Below are positions 1-28,993 of a stretch of 28,993 nucleotides of DNA, in pieces (the first letter of the stretch is position 1; each line of letters starts with the position of its first letter). The DNA lies in NCBI GenBank assembly GCA_009801015.1, contig VHZZ01002604.1, positions 43,539 to 72,531 on the forward strand, in the 5' to 3' direction. The position numbers and the translations under genes are program-made. This DNA comes from Silene noctiflora (taxonomy: Eukaryota > Streptophyta > Magnoliopsida > Caryophyllales > Caryophyllaceae). Below the pieces are notes generated by a model. That model had not been told where the DNA came from. It saw only the letters and a list, made by a program, of their open reading frames with translations, and made no database searches.

Positions 1-311
1 TATTGGTTGAATAGTTCGCGGGTTGCTTGGGATGGAGTCATCACTGAGTCTCGTAACTAGTCTTCCGCTGTGTCTTATGATAGTTTGATTTCAGTATTTT
101 TGGTATTTGGTTTTAGCATTCTGGTTTTGAGACGGTTGTACCTCACTTTGAAGAATTTTGGTTTTGGATATGTATCACTTTAACTTAAATCTTTAAATGT
201 TGTTTCTTAATGGTTTCTTTTGATCTATTGTACCTCGGGTAACCAAGATGGTAACATTTGTATATGCTGGGGTGGTCTTGGTAAGACACCTTGATGTATG
301 GGGGTGTTACA
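1..311 (-). mobile_element. LTR retrotransposon LTR, terminal part
   Basis: The plus strand ends at 302-311 in GGGTGTTACA, so the minus strand begins TGTAACACCCCCATAC. This is the usual start of many plant Ty3/gypsy (chromovirus-like) LTRs. The element would lie to the left and read on the minus strand. Only the outer part of one LTR is in the window and no internal domain is seen, so it may be a solo LTR or one end of a full element. The target duplication would be about CTCGG at 312-316; its partner is outside the window. Confidence 0.55.
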
Positions 312-815
312 CTCGGCTATTCTATGATGATGGAATCGACCCTACATCCAAAAGTTACGTGCAGTTTAGATGTTAAATTTTGTAAATGATCAAAACTTAA
401 CAAATTGGAATTATAAATTGTGAATCTAAGGGAAAAATAGAGCAACTTTACCTTTCGTCATCAATATGGGGCAAAACAATTTTTAAGAACCGAGTTTAAC
501 AAATTATTAGTAGAGACTTCAAATAATCCATCATCTTTGATATCAAAAGGCAATATGAGATTATGAGGAGGTGATTGATAGGAAATGATAAATGATGCAT
601 TAAGATATGGGCTGATTGGTGAATGTGAAGGAGGAGGCGCAAGAAGGAAGTTGAATAGTGGAGGACGCATGCTTGTGCATATTCTAGATTTCTAGGGTTA
701 GACGATGTACATAGGTGGGAGAATATTTCATGGGAAGACGCCATGTGTCTATAGAAATGTATAGTGATTCTTCCATTATACTTTTATATAGATATAGCGA
801 TGCAGGTGAAAAAAA
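312..815 (+). promoter_or_regulatory. Upstream/promoter region of the PICKLE-like gene
   Basis: This stretch lies between the LTR and the first transcribed exon and has no convincing coding sequence. A TATA-like TATATA at 785-790 is the best core-promoter candidate and would place transcription start near 815-825. The sequence is AT-rich. Position and the TATA-like string are the only support, so the exact start site is an estimate. Confidence 0.35.
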
Positions 816-1530
816 TATCTAACCACAGGGACAATATGGAAAATTTTGGTTTTTATACGGCGATTTGTTCACTTCCTAATTTGAGCGAGTATTTATTTAC
901 TTACTCCGTAATATTTACTTAAATTTCATTACAGTTAAATTTAATTCAACAAAAAGAAGAGGACAAAAATGTTCTAAGCACTCTACTATTCTCCTCCTTA
1001 ACTCGCCGGAATTCACTTCGCCGGACCGCCGCGAATTTCCGACCGAAATCATTTTCCACGATCATCGGAAAACATTTCTACTTCAGTATGCCTTATTCTC
1101 TCCCTTCTATTTTCCTACTCATGAATTGTCTCCTTTTTGTGTATTTTTGCTAGAATTAGGGTTTTGTTTGCCATTTTTTGCGAATACCTCAAATTATAAG
1201 CTTTTTAGGGTTTAATTTGCATTTTGAAACTCCGTTATTTTCTTAGAGTTACCGGCATTCGTGATTTTGGTGCTGTTTTTTGTCATTCATGTTAAAATTC
1301 TCGTTTGTGTTGCTTGATTTCTCTGTGGCATGGAATGCAGATAATGAAATCGTTGAAAGTGCTGTAATTGTGCGTGTTTTATGAGTTATATTTATTGAAA
1401 GTTTAATCTAGTTATGAAGGAAATTTAATTTGCTGAAACTATATTAGTTTAGCTGTGATCAGTGAATGAAGGAATTGGATTGATTTTTGGTGGAGAATTG
1501 TGATGTTTAAGTTTGTTTTTCCTGCAGAAT
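816..1530 (+). other. 5' UTR exon and 5' UTR intron of the PICKLE-like gene
   Basis: A leader exon probably ends at 1085, before the donor GTATGC at 1086. The intron 1086-1527 ends in a T-rich tract and TGCAG, and the ATG follows three bases after the acceptor (1531). The leader is locally GC-richer (CGCCGG repeats near 1003-1035), as is common for plant 5' UTRs. The donor is inferred from the motif only. Confidence 0.45.
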
Positions 1531-26954
<25,424 letters not shown>

Positions 26955-27203
26955 GCAAATCCCTCGGAATATGGAGATAAGAATGATTGAGAAATCGGAA
27001 GTAAATTTGGGTCTGCCTGTTTTGAACTGACTGTAAACTATTGCAAATTGTGTATCAGGATTCCTTTCTCAAAGCTGTTTACTGGATGTTAATTAACAAG
27101 TTATAACGAAAGGTTTTATATCTTGAATCAATATAGTGATCTCATGGTTTTAATTTTTAAATGTTGTCCTGTCCTATAAATTAAAAAAAAATAAAAAAAT
27201 AAA
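26955..27203 (+). other. Probable 3' UTR of the PICKLE-like gene
   Basis: Follows the TAA stop. A-rich sequence with AATAAA at 27190-27195 and 27198-27203 could serve as a polyadenylation signal; plant signals are loose, so the cleavage site is uncertain. Confidence 0.45.
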
Positions 27204-27829
27204 CTCCAATGTTTGACTTGTAAAAATACCATTTGAGCTGCGAAAGCATGTTGCTAGCTCATTGGTTATAAATCAACCGTGTTGCTTGATCAAATGCTTA
27301 ATAAACTGTCCCTGCTAAACCACTAGGGCAGTGGTAATCTCCAGTGGTAATCCGAAGCGAGTTGATTTTAGAGATTTTCTGCAACACTTCCTCCTGCTCC
27401 GCACTTTCTCTACAGACACACGACTAATTTGATTTCTGTCAAAAAAAAACCAGAAACTAATTCAATGGTCCGATATCTTGTAAAAGCAAGCTGATTTTGA
27501 TCGTTGACGTTTTAGTAAATATCGTCGACGTTTTCATTATGAAAGACGAAACTACCCCTAGCATAATAACACTACTTTCTCTCTACCTATTTTTCTCTAA
27601 AATTCTCTAAAATTCAAGTAATCGAACTAAATTGCAAAAAAAAAAAAAAAAAAAACCGAACAACAATTAGCATGACGGAACCGAATCACCAGTACGTTAA
27701 CAATTTAATTTCGTTATTAATTTTTTTTTTTCGAATTGTTATTGATAATTGTTAGTTGAATTGCATCCTGTTTATACTAAATTTGAGCAAACAAAACGGT
27801 TTTATTGCGTAGATATGAAGTAATAGAGA
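27204..27829. other. Intergenic stretch before the palindrome array
   Basis: No gene. It includes a run of 20 A at 27636-27655 and a short imperfect repeat (ATCGTTGACGTTTT / ATCGTCGACGTTTT, near 27499 and 27521). It may contain the 5' end of the MULE, but no long terminal inverted repeat can be defined because the other end is outside the window. Confidence 0.4.
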
Positions 27830-28121
27830 CCATGGATCGAAAGTTGAGATTCAACAATCACTCCATGGCCAAACGTTGAGACTCAACGTTCAACCATGGA
27901 CTGAACGATGAATCTCAACGATGGACCATGGCCAAACGTTGAGACTCAACGTTGGACCATAGTTGAACGTTGAATCTCAACGTTTGGTCCATGGCTGAAC
28001 GTTGGGATTCAACGTTTGGCCATGGTCAATCGTTGACTCTCAACATTCGGTCCATGGTTGATTGTTGAATGTCTTTATTTGGCCATGGATTGATTGTTGG
28101 ATGTCAAATTTCAGACCGTGG
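27830..28121. repeat. Array of palindromic 31-33 bp units
   Basis: CCATGG (or a one-base variant) occurs at 27830, 27863, 27894, 27926, 27957, 27989, 28020, 28052, 28083 and 28116. The spacings are 33, 31, 32, 31, 32, 31, 32, 31 and 33, giving nine units. The best units contain AACGTTGAGACTCAACGTT, an 8-bp perfect inverted repeat around a 3-nt centre, so each unit is a palindrome bounded by palindromes. Units decay towards the right. The period is not a multiple of three, so it is non-coding. Confidence 0.85.
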
Positions 28122-28236
28122 TCGGACAAATAACGATTTATTAACTTGTTTGAATCCGTTTAACGTATTACAATTAGATTATGGTCAACCTTTATCATTT
28201 AATTAATGTTTAAATTGCATGAAACATGTTTCGTGA

Positions 28237-28993
28237 GAGAGTTTTGGCGATAATTTTATCGATTACAACCCGTTGTTCGTGACCGATTTAGATTTTGAAA
28301 CACGTGATGATGCTTTCAATTGGGCTAAACGTATAGCATTCGATAATGGGTTTGCTTTGGTTAAAGCAACTAACGGGGCNAAAAACAGAAAAGAAAAAGG
28401 CTTGTTGGGAAGTTATTTTCGATGTGCACGACATGGTTTACCACGGCCAACCGATGATCCCGAGAAGCAAAGGAGGTCTACTNAATGTTCATGCTTGTTC
28501 TGAATTCGTGCCGTTCAAAATTAGGTGGAGAAAAATGATCAAGTGGCGGTTGTTTGGAACATTGTAACTTCCGAGGGTGGTGGACGAGACAATCACAACG
28601 TAAAAATTTACAAAGACGGGGATCGCCACTTTGCGGGGTTAGACAATGAGGAGAAGGCGTATGTAAGGCAACAAACAATGACCGGGGTCTTACCGAGAGA
28701 TATTAAAAATAGTCTTCATTTGAAAACGCCCGAAAAATCTCAACCGTCAAGCGTCCAAATCTATAATGAGACAAGGAAAATTAGAAAAGAATTGAGGGGA
28801 GAAAGGAACACCGCTCAACATATGTTGGCTCTTACTGTAGATGCGAAATATGTCCATTGGCACAAGAGTAACCCCGAGACATGAGAGCTCTCGCATATGT
28901 TCATGGCATATCCTGATTCCGTGAAGTTGTTTCGGGCTTATCCTTATGTGGTAATCATGGATTCGACATATAACACCAATACATATAAGAATC
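28237..28993 (+). pseudogene. MULE (Mutator-like) transposase, 5' part, with three in-frame stops
   Basis: One frame from 28237 gives DYNPLFVTDLDFETRDDAFN, NWAKRIAFDNGFALVK, RCARHGLPRP, CSCLF, HFAGLDNEEKAYVRQQ, RKIRKELRGERNTAQHML, DAKYVHWHKSNPE and finally VVIMDSTYNTNTYK, which holds the first catalytic Asp. This is the N-terminal FAR1-like zinc-finger region and the start of the DDE domain of a plant MULE transposase. The frame is kept throughout, but stops occur at 28501-28503 (TGA), 28522-28524 (TAG) and 28882-28884 (TGA, apparently from a Cys codon). Ambiguous bases are at 28380 and 28483. The start codon and an upstream exon are not identified and the 3' half is outside the window. Confidence 0.8.

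Noticed and set aside
27830-28121. CRISPR-like regular array
   Set aside because: There are no unique spacers; the whole unit repeats and diverges gradually, and the window is plant nuclear DNA.

Overview
The window is nuclear DNA from a flowering plant, probably a eudicot. Evidence: one long spliced gene with GT-AG introns and AT-rich intron sequence encodes a PICKLE-type CHD3 chromatin remodeller, and the introns and flanks hold typical plant transposon debris (RTE-type LINE, plant mariner-like element, Stowaway- and Tourist-like MITEs, an LTR end, a MULE). The style of the repeats would suit Caryophyllales/Amaranthaceae, but that is only an impression.

Layout. 1-311: end of an LTR in minus orientation. 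312-1530: promoter, 5' UTR and a 5' UTR intron. 1531-26954 (+): PICKLE-like gene. I could join 30 coding exons with consistent phase; they total 4,029 nt, giving a 1,342-residue protein with PHD finger, two chromodomains, a SNF2 helicase in two lobes and CHD-type C-terminal domains. No internal stop or frameshift was found, so the gene looks functional. 26955 to about 27203: 3' UTR. 27830-28121: a regular array of palindromic 31-33 bp units. 28237-28993 (+): a decayed MULE transposase running off the window.

The 20th coding intron (11531-19192) is 7.66 kb, against at most about 1.8 kb for every other coding intron. It has accumulated a truncated mariner-like element (12683-14400), an antisense RTE LINE (14535-18009) that itself carries a small nested inverted-repeat element (16729-16936), and a duplicated trinucleotide-rich block. 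An 860-bp element in intron 28 (25087-25946) shares terminal and subterminal sequence with the mariner-like element in intron 20.

I found no multi-gene system. The host gene is well understood. The least explained signal is the helically phased palindrome array upstream of the MULE remnant; the next best leads are the mariner-like family relationship and the nested insertions in intron 20. No tRNA, rRNA or CRISPR was seen.
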